From Dyella telluris (GTDB lineage: Bacteria; Pseudomonadota; Gammaproteobacteria; Xanthomonadales; Rhodanobacteraceae), in NCBI RefSeq assembly GCF_014297575.1, contig NZ_CP060412.1, forward strand, positions 558,001 to 622,000: a stretch of 64,000 nucleotides of DNA. The letters are read 5' to 3'. Position numbers and translations under genes: made by a program. The notes under the pieces were generated by a model. That model had not been told where the DNA came from. It searched no databases and saw only the letters and a program-made list of their open reading frames with translations. Positions within the stretch are counted from its first letter, which is position 1. Every line of letters starts with the position of its first letter. Positions 9,221 to 17,489 of the stretch are shown here, in pieces.

Positions 9221-10033
9221 TCAGTGCGCCTGCGTGTCGCGACGCAGGGCGTTGGCGGTATTTACCACAATAGCATCCACGCCCAGCTGACCGAGGTCAG
9301 CCGAGGAGCGGCGAGGGTCGCCGCCGTAGACGCCGTCAGCCGTGCCCAGCTTCGGGCCGTGCTGCAGGCGATCCAGCCGTACCATCTGCGGAGCCACGGC
9401 GAGCTGCAGCGAGGTATCGGCCAGGCCGGCGTGCGTGCCGATCTCGTCGTCCTTGATGCCGTGCTGGCGCAGGATCTGGTTGAAGCCGTCCGACGAGGTG
9501 GCGTAGTACTCCGGCGGCACGATGGCGCGGGCCTTGCCGCCCCACGCCTTGTTCAGCTTTGCCGCCACGCGGTCCAGGTCTTTCTGGTAACCGCCGTGGT
9601 CGCCCAGGAACACCACGTTGCGGAAGCCGTGCACGGCAAAGCTCTGCGCGGCAGATTCCAGCATTTGCTCGAATGCAGTGTCCGATACGGTGATGGTGCC
9701 CGGGAAACGCATGTGCGAGCTGGGCGGCGCGGTATTGCCCTCGGGCACGTACGCCACCACAGGGGCCACCAGGGCATTGCCCAGGCGCTCGGCGATCTTC
9801 TGCGAAAGATAGGCCGCCCGCGCGTTGTGCTTGCCCACGGCAATGCCCGGGCCACTCTGCTCGGTGCCGCCGATGGGAATGATGATGGTGGTCTTGCCGG
9901 CCTGGACCTGGTCGCGGATCTCGGTCCACGTGAGGTCTTCGAGCTGCACCGTGCGCGGGGTCTGGGCCATGGCAGCTTGCGCGCCCAGCAGCAAGAGCCC
10001 GCACAGCAGGGCTCGCAACGACGGGTAAGGCAT
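9221..10033 (-). CDS. Exported creatininase family protein
   Basis: Creatininase-fold enzymes are metal-dependent amidohydrolases. The 270-residue product has a signal peptide (to about residue 24, AMAQ), then the family motif IIPIGGTEQSGPG with KHNARA, and later FLGDHGGYQKD. Relatives usually read E-Q-x-G-P-H; here the last residue is Gly, and the usual EQHG His is Ser, so the metal ligand set appears altered. ATG at 10033 is chosen because it starts the signal peptide; in-frame upstream sequence contains a REP copy. It lies upstream of the beta-propeller gene on the same strand. Confidence 0.8.
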   Translation of the reverse strand: MPYPSLRALLCGLLLLGAQAAMAQTPRTVQLEDLTWTEIRDQVQAGKTTIIIPIGGTEQSGPGIAVGKHNARAAYLSQKIAERLGNALVAPVVAYVPEGNTAPPSSHMRFPGTITVSDTAFEQMLESAAQSFAVHGFRNVVFLGDHGGYQKDLDRVAAKLNKAWGGKARAIVPPEYYATSSDGFNQILRQHGIKDDEIGTHAGLADTSLQLAVAPQMVRLDRLQHGPKLGTADGVYGGDPRRSSADLGQLGVDAIVVNTANALRRDTQAH

Positions 10034-10076
10034 TGGATCGTCCTGAAAAACCAGACGCCAAGTGTAAAGCCCTGCC

Positions 10077-10106
10077 TGTAGGAGCGCACCCCGTGCGTGA
10101 CCGCGG
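10077..10106 (+). repeat. Single REP unit, 'accccgtg' variant
   Basis: The unit tgtaggagcgcaccccgtgc followed by gtgaccgcgg is the same family as the copies at 4225 and 11342-11944. It lies between divergent genes (creatininase-like minus, amidase plus). A degenerate opposite copy may be present near 10125-10140 (cgtcgcgctcc), but it is weak. Confidence 0.7.
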
Positions 10107-10244
10107 CCGGCCTGCGTCCCGGTTCGTCGCGCTCCCCACAAGCGTTACCGCAACAAGGGCTTACCCGCTACACAGGCCTTTCATGCCGGCCATGGTCTGT
10201 TCCAACCCAGCGGCATTTGCCCTCGCCCTGCCACGGAGCTGCCC

Positions 10245-11327
10245 ATGCGTCGCCAGATTCTCGCCGTTGCCCTCGCCCTGTCCGCATCGATGGCCACCGT
10301 CTCGTCGTATGCCTGCACGCGCACGCTGTACGTGGGCCAGGACAACACCGTCATCACCGGCCGCAACATGGACTGGTCCGAAGACATGGACTCGAACATG
10401 TGGATCTTCCCTGCGGGCATCCAGCGCGACGGCAACGCCGGGCCCAACTCGCCCAAGTGGACCTCGCGCTATGGCAGCGTGATCGTTGCCGGCTACGACA
10501 TCGGCAGCGTCGATGGCATCAACGAGAAAGGCCTGGTGATGAATGCGCTGTACCTGGCCGAAACCGACTTCGGCAAGCCCGACCCCAAGCGCCAGCACCT
10601 GGCGATCAGCCTGTGGGGCCAGTACATCCTCGACAACTTCGCCAGCGTGGACGAAGCGGTGAAGGTACTGGCGAAGGAGCCGTTCCAGATCATCGCGCCG
10701 CCGCTGCCCAACGGAAAGCCGCTCACCATCCACATGTCCATGTCCGACGCCAGCGGCGATTCGGCCATCCTCGAATACATCGGCGGCAAGCTGGTGATCC
10801 ATCACGGCCACCAGTACAAGGTGATGACGAACTCGCCGGTCTACGACGAGCAGCTGGCGCTGAACACTTACTGGGAAGGCATTGGCGGCCTGAAATTCCT
10901 GCCGGGCACGAACCGCGCGGCCGACCGCTTCGTGCGCGCCTCGTTCCTGCTGGATGCCGTGCCCAAGAAGCCCGACCCCAACTACATCAAAGGCGTGCCC
11001 AACCAGAACTACCAGTACCAGGCCGTGGCCGAAGTGCTGAGCGTGCAGCGCGCGGTGAGCGTGCCGCTGGGCATCTCCACGCCGGACCAGCCGAACCTTT
11101 CCTCGACCATCTGGCACACCGTGGCCGACCAGAAGAACCTCACCTACTACTTCGACTCCGCCACTACGCCCAACACGTTCTGGGTCGACCTGCACAAGGT
11201 CGACCTGAAACCGGGCGCGCCGGTGAAAAAGCTCACCATGGCCGGCGGCAAAGTGTATGCAGGCGAGGTGTCGGCACAGTTCGTGGAAACGCCGTCGTTC
11301 AAGTTCATGCCGGCGCCGGCACCGTAG
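10245..11327 (+). CDS. Choloylglycine hydrolase family Ntn-amidase (linear amide C-N hydrolase)
   Basis: A 360-residue exported N-terminal nucleophile hydrolase of the choloylglycine hydrolase/penicillin V acylase family. The signal peptide ends in SSYA directly before Cys24 (CTRTLYV). Removal of the signal would expose the catalytic Cys, as in this family. Other family marks are GRNMDW (Arg-Asn-Met-Asp-Trp) and INEKGLVMNALYL. Gram-negative exported members hydrolyse aliphatic penicillins or acyl-homoserine lactones; which applies here is unknown. Remnants of its 3' end are repeated downstream at about 11520 and 11751. Confidence 0.88.
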   Translation: MRRQILAVALALSASMATVSSYACTRTLYVGQDNTVITGRNMDWSEDMDSNMWIFPAGIQRDGNAGPNSPKWTSRYGSVIVAGYDIGSVDGINEKGLVMNALYLAETDFGKPDPKRQHLAISLWGQYILDNFASVDEAVKVLAKEPFQIIAPPLPNGKPLTIHMSMSDASGDSAILEYIGGKLVIHHGHQYKVMTNSPVYDEQLALNTYWEGIGGLKFLPGTNRAADRFVRASFLLDAVPKKPDPNYIKGVPNQNYQYQAVAEVLSVQRAVSVPLGISTPDQPNLSSTIWHTVADQKNLTYYFDSATTPNTFWVDLHKVDLKPGAPVKKLTMAGGKVYAGEVSAQFVETPSFKFMPAPAP

Positions 11328-11341
11328 CGAAACCCCTCACC

Positions 11342-11944
11342 TGTAGGAGCGCACCCTGTGCGCGACCGCGGACTGGATGATGACCTCATGGGAGCGGTTG
11401 TCGCGTCAGGCTAGCGCCGGATCGAGAGGTGACTCTGCCACGGGACGGTCGCGCACAGGGTGCGCTCCTACCGTTGGAGCCCTGGCCGGGACGGTGTATG
11501 TGGTCTGGGTGAGGGCACGGTTCATGGAAACGCCGTCAGTCAAGTTCATGCCCGCGCCGGCACCGCAGCGAAAGCCCTCACCTGTAGGAGCGCACCTTGT
11601 GCGCGACCGTCCCGCGGCAGGATCACTTCACCGGTCTGCACACCACGCGAAGACCGGCCACTGATGTCACTGTGAATTCTGCGGTCGCGCACAAGGTGCG
11701 CTCCTACAGTTCAGGACTCAGCCGGGTGATTCGCACAGTCCGGGGGAAAAGCCGTCGTTCAAGATCATGCCGGCGCCGTAGTCACGTCCAGCGACACCTG
11801 CGGGGAACGACAACGGTGGGAGCGCACCCTGTGCGCGACTGCGGACTGGATGATGACTTCAGAGGTCGGTTGTCGCGCCAGGCGAAAGCCGCATCAAGAG
11901 GTAATCCTGTTGCGGGACGGTCGCGCACAGGGTGCGCTCCTACA
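11342..11944. repeat. Cluster of three REP inverted pairs with duplicated gene 3' end
   Basis: This 626-bp gap (11328-11953) holds three inverted REP pairs: 11342/11471, 11583/11708 and 11815/11944. Each arm matches tgtaggagcgcaccctgtgc or a one- or two-base variant. Between pairs lie diverged copies of the end of the upstream amidase gene. The segment gccgtcgttcaagttcatgc at 11291 recurs at 11532 and 11751, spaced 241 and 219 bp. The arrangement looks like tandem amplification of a unit made of gene tail plus REP pair. I see no gene in this stretch. Confidence 0.85.
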
Positions 11945-11953
11945 ATTCGCGCC

Positions 11954-12184
11954 TCAACCGGGCGACTCGCCCGGATGCCGCTCTTTCCACGCGGCAAGCG
12001 CTTCGCGATAGCGCCCCATGGCTTCGTCATAGAGATCGAAGATGCAGGGCACGCAGCCCTGGCCGCAGCAGTCTTCGTCGTCGGGGCGCTGCGGTGGCGT
12101 GGGCGATGGATCGTTGGAGGGCGCGCCTGCGCCCTCCGCCTTCGTGGTTTGCAGTGGATCAGTCAAATCGGGAATACCAAACAA
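11954..12184 (-). CDS. Oxidoreductase-like domain protein (small Cys-rich)
   Basis: A 76-residue protein with the C-C-G-x-G-C-x-x-C pattern (CCGQGCVPC at about 39-47) followed by IFDLYDEAMGRYREAL. This matches the short 'oxidoreductase-like protein, N-terminal' domain (PF09791 type) found alone in bacteria and in plant and fungal proteins. Its biochemical role is not established; the four cysteines suggest metal binding. The start is TTG at 12184, two bases after the stop of the upstream methyltransferase gene, so translation is probably coupled. Confidence 0.75.
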   Translation of the reverse strand: MFGIPDLTDPLQTTKAEGAGAPSNDPSPTPPQRPDDEDCCGQGCVPCIFDLYDEAMGRYREALAAWKERHPGESPG

Positions 12185-12186
12185 TT

Positions 12187-12954
12187 TTAGCCGGGCTTGC
12201 GGAATCGATAGACGAACTGGTCGGTATGACCGCGGATCGACTTGTCGAATACCTTGATGTTGTGCGGATCTTTCGGGTTGCGCAGCACGTCGCTCTCGCC
12301 ATCGAACACGAAGCCGACCGATTCGACCTGCTTCTTCACGATGGCCGGGTCGATGCGATGCAGCGTGTCGGTGTCACGCATGCCCGAGCCGGCTTCGGCC
12401 ACGTGGTCGATCACCACGAACAGGCCGCCGGGCTTGAGCGAATCGAACACCTGCTTGTCGAACACCACCGGATCGACATTGCCCATGAACTTGTCCGGGT
12501 AGTCGTGGTAGTTCTGCGACGTGAAGACCAGGTCAACCTTCTCCGGCGTCTTGAACTCCTTCGAGGGCACCATCAGCACGCCGACGTTGGAATAGTGCGG
12601 ATTGGCGACCAGCGCCTTGGACGCCTGCACATCGGAGGTGGCCTCCTTGCCGTACTCGTTCGGCCACACCGCGTACACGCGCCCCTTGGCACCGACGATG
12701 CCGCTGAACACGCGGGTGAAGTAGCCACTGCCCGGGATCAGGTCCACCACCGACTGGCCGGGCTTCACCTGGGCGAAGGTCATGATGTCGGCAATCTTGC
12801 GGCGGTCATCAGCCCCGGTATCGTCCTTGCGGGCGGGGTCGCTGACGGCCGCGGTGACGTACGAGGGAACTTCGGTCGACGCCGGCGCAGCGGCCAGCGT
12901 GGCGGTGACAGGGAAAGCGAGAGCAACCAGCACGGCAAGGGCGGTGGGACGCAT
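12187..12954 (-). CDS. Predicted exported class I SAM-dependent methyltransferase-like protein
   Basis: A 255-residue protein with an apparent signal peptide (LAVLVALAFPVTATLAAAPA, cleavage near 24). It continues into a class I methyltransferase fold: VVDLIPGSGYFTRVFSGIVG (motif I region), VYAVWP, VDLVFTSQNYHDYPD and LKPGGLFVVIDH. Export would separate it from cytosolic S-adenosylmethionine, which is odd; the family is nonetheless common in this group of bacteria. ATG at 12954 has GACGGAG upstream. It is followed after 2 bp by the Cys-rich protein gene. A strong hairpin lies at 12973-13000 upstream. Confidence 0.8.
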   Translation of the reverse strand: MRPTALAVLVALAFPVTATLAAAPASTEVPSYVTAAVSDPARKDDTGADDRRKIADIMTFAQVKPGQSVVDLIPGSGYFTRVFSGIVGAKGRVYAVWPNEYGKEATSDVQASKALVANPHYSNVGVLMVPSKEFKTPEKVDLVFTSQNYHDYPDKFMGNVDPVVFDKQVFDSLKPGGLFVVIDHVAEAGSGMRDTDTLHRIDPAIVKKQVESVGFVFDGESDVLRNPKDPHNIKVFDKSIRGHTDQFVYRFRKPG

Positions 12955-12972
12955 ATCGAACTCCGTCTCGGA

Positions 12973-13000
12973 TGTGGGGGCGCCAGTTTGCGCCCCCACA
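12973..13000 (-). other. Strong hairpin between peptidase and methyltransferase genes
   Basis: A perfect 11-bp stem (12973-12983 with 12990-13000), loop CAGTTT, without a T-run on either strand. It sits 18 bp upstream of the methyltransferase start and 42 bp after the stop of the M20 peptidase gene on the same strand. It could attenuate read-through or protect mRNA ends; no direct evidence. Confidence 0.5.
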
Positions 13001-13042
13001 GGATAAACCGCGACACCCCTTTCGGCACGGGCACCCGTCGCG

Positions 13043-14440
13043 TTATTTCGCCGAACCGGGCCCCGCCAGCAGGGTCAGCAGCGCGTGCCAGTAGGCCACG
13101 TCGTCATAGAAGGACTTCACCGGCACACGCTCGTTCAGGCCGTGGGCGAAGGAATCGCTGTTCTTCATGAACATGCCATTCACGCCATACGTGGGGATGC
13201 CGGCGGCCCGGAAGTAGATGCCGTCGGTGGCACCCGATTCCTGCACCGGCGTAACCGTGACGCCCGGGCGGATCGTATGCACGGCCTTGGTGACGGCATC
13301 CACCACGTCTGGACGCAGCGGCGAAGCGTCGCTGGCCACGGCATGGCCGATCAGGGTGACCTCGACTTTCGGGCCCACTTGATCCTGCAGTGTCTTGCGC
13401 ACCGTTTCGATGGCCACACCCGGGAACACGCGACAATTGATGTTGGCCGTCGCCGACTGCGGCAGCGCGTTGTCCGCGTGCCCCCCGCGCAACATGGTCG
13501 CCACGCAGGTGGTGCGCGTCTTGCCCACTTCCGACGGCTCGGCAGCGAGTACGGCAGCCGCCGCCGCGTCATGCGGATCCTTGGCGAAGTCGCGCATCGC
13601 CTGCCCCACCTTGCCCTGCGTCGTCGCACCCAATGCCTTGAACGATGCGATGGTGGTGTCGTTCCACATCACCGGAAACGCGTAACCCTGCACCTTCTTC
13701 AACGCATCGGCCAGCTCATAGATGGCGTTGTCGGCGCGCGGCAACGAGCTATGACCGCCGGGGTTGCGCGTGGTGAGCTCGAAATCCGCATAGGCCTTTT
13801 CAGCCGTCTGCAGGCCGAACACCAGCGGCTTGCCGTCTTCGCCGAGTTCGCCACCACCGGCATCGGTGTTGAGGGCGAACTCCGCGTCGACCAGGTCGCG
13901 ATGGTTCTTGACCAGATCGTCCATGGTGTCCTGCGAGGTTTCCTCGTCACCGGTGTAGACGATGATGAGGTCACGCGTGGGCACGAAGCCGGCCTTCTTC
14001 AGCTGGATGAAGTTGGCCGCCAGCACGGTGACGCCGCTCTTGATGTCCTCGGTACCGCGCCCGTAGAAATAGCCGTTCTCTTCGATCAGCTTGAACGGGT
14101 CGCGCTGCCAGTCTTCCGGCTTGGCGGTAACCACGTCCATGTGCGCCATCAGCGCGATAGGCTTGCCGCCCTTGCCGGTGCCGCGGTAGCGCACCACCAT
14201 CGCGGCGGTCTCGCCGTGCGGAATGATATGGATGTCCGAATCGGGAAAACCCGCCGCACGGAACTGATCGGCCAGGTAGTTCGCCATCACCGGCACCTGC
14301 CCCTGCCCGATCTCGGTCTTGAAGGCGATGAGGTGACTGAAGATATCCCGTGCACGGGCCTGGTTGGCGTCCAGTGTCGCCCCCATGGCAGGCAGCGCGA
14401 CGGAACAGGTCAGCAGGGAAACGAACAGGGGCTTCAGCAT
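13043..14440 (-). CDS. Exported M20 family metallopeptidase
   Basis: A 465-residue di-zinc exopeptidase with a signal peptide (to about residue 21, AMGA). The M20 zinc ligands are visible: His100 in ALMAHMDVV with Asp102, the bridging Asp132 in GRGTEDIKSG, catalytic and ligand Glu166-Glu167 in TGDEE, Asp in LNTDAGG, and a C-terminal His in SDSFAHGLNERV. A dimerisation (lid) domain lies in the middle. It would release amino acids from peptides in the periplasm. ATG at 14440 starts the signal peptide; upstream in-frame codons are not supported. Confidence 0.9.
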   Translation of the reverse strand: MLKPLFVSLLTCSVALPAMGATLDANQARARDIFSHLIAFKTEIGQGQVPVMANYLADQFRAAGFPDSDIHIIPHGETAAMVVRYRGTGKGGKPIALMAHMDVVTAKPEDWQRDPFKLIEENGYFYGRGTEDIKSGVTVLAANFIQLKKAGFVPTRDLIIVYTGDEETSQDTMDDLVKNHRDLVDAEFALNTDAGGGELGEDGKPLVFGLQTAEKAYADFELTTRNPGGHSSLPRADNAIYELADALKKVQGYAFPVMWNDTTIASFKALGATTQGKVGQAMRDFAKDPHDAAAAAVLAAEPSEVGKTRTTCVATMLRGGHADNALPQSATANINCRVFPGVAIETVRKTLQDQVGPKVEVTLIGHAVASDASPLRPDVVDAVTKAVHTIRPGVTVTPVQESGATDGIYFRAAGIPTYGVNGMFMKNSDSFAHGLNERVPVKSFYDDVAYWHALLTLLAGPGSAK

Positions 14441-14663
14441 TGGCGGCTCAGCAGCGTCGGAAGGAGACCGGAGTATGTCGCCTCCCACGCCTGTGCGACA
14501 CCGCGCCATGGCTTGGGATCAAACGAAACCATCTGCGGCATCGCACCACCAGATGGCCGGCCTTGCGTGCCTCCCCGGCAGCAGGAGTAAGCTGCAGTCG
14601 CCGGCGCATCCCCAGGCCCGGCATCCCACATCGATGCAACATCACGCCGTCAGGAGGAAGAAC

Positions 14664-15065
14664 ATGGCTTTCTCTGCTCGCGCTTCCGATGCTCCGCTCG
14701 CCCAGATCAACGTGACACCACTGGTCGATGTCCTGCTGGTGCTGCTGGTGATCACCATGATCACCTCGCCCGTGCTCACCCACAAACTGAAGCTCGACCT
14801 GCCGCAACCGGGCACCGTGGACAAGGCAACGCCCACCGAAACCGTGCAGCTGTCCATCCATGCCGATGGATCGATGACCTGGAACGACAGCCCCGTCGAT
14901 GCCGCGATGCTGTCCTCTCAACTCGCCGTGGCCGCACACCGGTCCGAACAGCCGAGCCTGCTGATCGACCCCGCGGACGGCGTGTCCTACCAGACGGTTG
15001 CCGACGTGATTGCCGATGCCCGGCGACAAGGCCTGCAGAAGATCGATTTCATGGGTTCGCGCTGA
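14664..15065 (+). CDS. ExbD/TolR family biopolymer transport protein
   Basis: A 133-residue inner-membrane protein of the ExbD/TolR family, which couples the proton gradient to TonB- or Tol-dependent processes. The N-terminal INVTPLVDVLLVLLVITMI contains the membrane helix with the functionally essential Asp (VDVLL). A periplasmic domain follows. An AGGAGGAAG ribosome site precedes ATG at 14664. No exbB/tolQ or tonB gene is adjacent, so it is an orphan here. Confidence 0.88.
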   Translation: MAFSARASDAPLAQINVTPLVDVLLVLLVITMITSPVLTHKLKLDLPQPGTVDKATPTETVQLSIHADGSMTWNDSPVDAAMLSSQLAVAAHRSEQPSLLIDPADGVSYQTVADVIADARRQGLQKIDFMGSR

Positions 15066-15078
15066 ATCGAACGCATGG

Positions 15079-15108
15079 CCTGCGAAGGTGCCTGCGCACC
15101 TTCGCAGG
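15079..15108. terminator. Hairpin between convergent exbD-like and 2H-phosphoesterase genes
   Basis: A 12-bp perfect stem (15079-15090 with 15097-15108) and 6-nt loop lie exactly between two convergent genes. It lacks a T-run, so termination by it is plausible from position rather than certain. Confidence 0.5.
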
Positions 15109-15119
15109 AGTCGCGTGGC

Positions 15120-15779
15120 TCATGCCTGCGGCAAGGCGACCTCGCTCGATGCATCCAGCGTTATCCGGTGGACGGTGTGCAAGGGCCCCAGCTGATCACG
15201 CGCATCGAAAGTGACGTACTGAATTTCGTCGACCACCATCGACAACGGCGGCGCATCGAGGGCCGCCAGGCGCTCGCGCACCACGGCCGCAGGCACGCAT
15301 TGGCGATACAGGCCCAGGGTAATGTGAGGCACATACGCCGCCTGCCTGATCTCGCGCGCCGCCTGCCCCAGGACACGTCGCCAATCCGCCAGCCGCTCCA
15401 TGGGATCGCCCACGGGAACAAAGGCGGCGCTGGCGAAACTGTCCGGTCGAGCCAACGGCAAGCGGCACGAAGCGCCTGCGAAACGTTCCAGCGACGCCTG
15501 CTGCTGCGCCAGACCGCTGGCGGGAAAGTCATCATCCAACGGGCCCTCGCCCGGGAAGCCGCAGACATACAGGGTGAGGTGGGGCTGTCGACGGGGGCTG
15601 GGGTGGATCAGGTCGGCGAGCTGCGCGCGCGCCGTCTCGAGGTATCCGAGCAAGTCGGCATCCTGCACCGGCACCACCCAGACACCATAGCGCCGGCGTC
15701 CCCGGTGCCACTCGGGATAATCACGCAGGTCGGCAACCAGCGTTTCGGAGGGGCCCGCCTGAAGGTCGGAAAAGAGCAT
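15120..15779 (-). CDS. 2H phosphoesterase / 2'-5' RNA ligase-like protein
   Basis: A 219-residue cytosolic protein with two H-x-T-L motifs: HLTLYVCG (about residue 66) and HITLGLY (about 151). These are the paired catalytic histidines of the 2H phosphoesterase (LigT/ThpR) superfamily. Members act on 2',3'-cyclic phosphates or 2'-5' linkages; the precise substrate cannot be deduced. It is convergent with the exbD-like gene and transcribed away from the membrane-protein gene at 15890. Confidence 0.8.
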   Translation of the reverse strand: MLFSDLQAGPSETLVADLRDYPEWHRGRRRYGVWVVPVQDADLLGYLETARAQLADLIHPSPRRQPHLTLYVCGFPGEGPLDDDFPASGLAQQQASLERFAGASCRLPLARPDSFASAAFVPVGDPMERLADWRRVLGQAAREIRQAAYVPHITLGLYRQCVPAAVVRERLAALDAPPLSMVVDEIQYVTFDARDQLGPLHTVHRITLDASSEVALPQA

Positions 15780-15889
15780 GACCTGATGGTACCGGTTCCC
15801 TCGTACACGCTGCGCCCCTGCGTAACGTCATGTCGCCGGCGCGCGCCCGGCCCGCTAAAGTGACCCGGCCAGACGCCCAGGAGAATGCC

Positions 15890-16345
15890 ATGCCCCGCTC
15901 GCGTCATCCCGTACTCGCCGCCATCCTCTGGGGTGGCTTCGTCGCCGGCACGCTGGATATCGGCGCCGCCTCGCTCATCAGCGGCTACAGTCCCATGGTG
16001 ATCCTCAAATACGTCGCCGGTGGCGTGCTGGGCAAAGGCTCCCTCGCCGGCGGGCCCGCGGAAGCCGCGCTGGGCATGGTGCTGCAGTGGGCCATGTCGT
16101 TGCTGATCGCCGCCATCTTCGTGCTCATCGTCGGCCGACGCGTGGCCGCCACGCGCCAGTGGCCCGTCTGGGGCGTAGCCTACGGCGTGGTGGTGTTCTT
16201 CGTGATGAACTACGTGGTGATGCCGCTCTCGGCGCTACAGAAAGTGCCGCACTTCAGCGTCTTCAGCTTCATCGCCAACTTCGCAGCGATGCTGCTGTTC
16301 GGCTGGATCATTGCGCTCTTCACGCGCAACAAGCTCGCTGGTTGA
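15890..16345 (+). CDS. Hypothetical four-helix inner-membrane protein
   Basis: A 151-residue protein with about four membrane helices: near 9-30, 60-80, 90-110 and 125-145. It lacks a recognisable catalytic motif. The pattern WGGFVAGTLDIGAA at the N terminus recalls YagU/DUF1440-like proteins, but I cannot place it with certainty. ATG at 15890 is used, with CAGGAGAA upstream. It is followed by a REP-type pair. Confidence 0.7.
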   Translation: MPRSRHPVLAAILWGGFVAGTLDIGAASLISGYSPMVILKYVAGGVLGKGSLAGGPAEAALGMVLQWAMSLLIAAIFVLIVGRRVAATRQWPVWGVAYGVVVFFVMNYVVMPLSALQKVPHFSVFSFIANFAAMLLFGWIIALFTRNKLAG

Positions 16346-16364
16346 GGCTCGTCGCGCACATCTT

Positions 16365-16449
16365 GGCAGGAGCGCCCCCGGGCGCGATCGCGACAATTCA
16401 AACGCAAGGCAGGCCTGATGTTGCCATCGCGCCCAAGGGCGCTCCTACA
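16365..16449. repeat. REP palindrome pair, 'cccccgggcgcgatcgc' variant
   Basis: An inverted pair: caggagcgcccccgggcgcg near 16367 and the opposing gcgcccaagggcgctcctac at about 16429-16448. Same family as 4225-4357 but with a different stem tip. It lies between the hypothetical membrane protein and the GIY-YIG gene. Confidence 0.75.
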
Positions 16450-16502
16450 TTGCCGGCGTCGGATGCGGCACACTGGCGGCGACTGAACGCTTTGCCTGCC
16501 CG

Positions 16503-16787
16503 ATGCCCTATCCCCCACACATCGCCACGCCTTCCGGCACCTGGTGCCTCTACCTGATCGAGTGCCGCGACGGCTCGTATTACGCGGGCATCACCAACGA
16601 TCTCGATGCACGCTACCAGGCGCACGTGGACGGCAAGGGTGCACGCTATACACGCTCTCACCCTCCCCTGCGCCTGATCGGTTCGCGCGTTTATGAAAAC
16701 CGTTCGGCGGCATCGCGTGCCGAGTGGGAGATCAAGCAGCTGCCGAAGCAGCGGAAGATTGCATACCTGACGGCGCCGGCAGGTTGA
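16503..16787 (+). CDS. GIY-YIG nuclease superfamily protein (YhbQ-like)
   Basis: A 94-residue single-domain protein of the UvrC/YhbQ-type GIY-YIG group. The motif appears as CLYLIECRDGSYYAGITNDL, with Tyr-Leu-Ile and Tyr-Ala-Gly in place of GIY and YIG. The conserved Arg of RYQAHVDGKGARYTR and the Glu of RAEWEIKQL follow. Stand-alone members are putative structure-specific nucleases; activity is not demonstrated for most. Confidence 0.88.
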   Translation: MPYPPHIATPSGTWCLYLIECRDGSYYAGITNDLDARYQAHVDGKGARYTRSHPPLRLIGSRVYENRSAASRAEWEIKQLPKQRKIAYLTAPAG

Positions 16788-16793
16788 ACGCCG

Positions 16794-17411
16794 TCAGGGC
16801 CGGAACCAGCCGTATACGAGATTGAGCAGGTCACCCGCGGTCGACTCCGGCCGGGTGTAGCCGCCGAAGAACTTCACGTCCCGGCCATCCCACAAACGCA
16901 CGTAGGACACAGAGTGCGGCGGAACCGGGGCGCCCTCGGGAATTTTCGGCGGAGGCGCGGACCAAGCCTTGTTGGCCAGGCAGGTGAAGGCAGCGATGTC
17001 GCCCTTGTCCAAAGGCCGTGTTTCCAAGGCCTCCCATTGCTCGAACTTGTTGCGCACCACACGGTGCGTCACCAGTTGGGCGCGCTTGGCGAAACGTGCC
17101 CACAGCGCATCGTAATCGGAGGATCCCTCGCTGCAGCGGTGGATCTCCGCAGCACGTGCCCTGTCCAGATCGACGATCAAGGTCGTCGAACATCCCCAGC
17201 CCCATGAGGTCAGGGTCAGGCCACGCGATGGGCGTGGTGCCGCCTGGTGATCGTCGACCGGAAACCATTTGTCGTTCGCATCGGGCGGGTTCTCCACACC
17301 CTGCTTCACGACCGCACCAAATGGGCGGTGATCGCAGTCATCCTGAGCGACCGCCGCAGTTGCAGCGAACGCCAGCAGGCAAGCCGAAGCCCATACGCGG
17401 CAACGCTCCAT
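16794..17411 (-). CDS. Hypothetical exported protein
   Basis: A 205-residue protein with a signal peptide (CLLAFAATAAVAQ, cleavage near 22) and no family I recognise. The mature part has at least four cysteines (early CDH, GWGCS, HRCSE, FTCLANK) that may form disulfides in the periplasm, and a Trp-rich C terminus. It is 78 bp upstream of nothing on its own strand except the M28 peptidase, which is transcribed toward it and could read through into it. Confidence 0.65.
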   Translation of the reverse strand: MERCRVWASACLLAFAATAAVAQDDCDHRPFGAVVKQGVENPPDANDKWFPVDDHQAAPRPSRGLTLTSWGWGCSTTLIVDLDRARAAEIHRCSEGSSDYDALWARFAKRAQLVTHRVVRNKFEQWEALETRPLDKGDIAAFTCLANKAWSAPPPKIPEGAPVPPHSVSYVRLWDGRDVKFFGGYTRPESTAGDLLNLVYGWFRP

Positions 17412-17489
17412 GTCACTTTCCCTGTCCAGACCAGACCACGCATCCTACGTGATCCGGCCTGTGCAGGAACAGCAACGGCAGGCTGGCGA

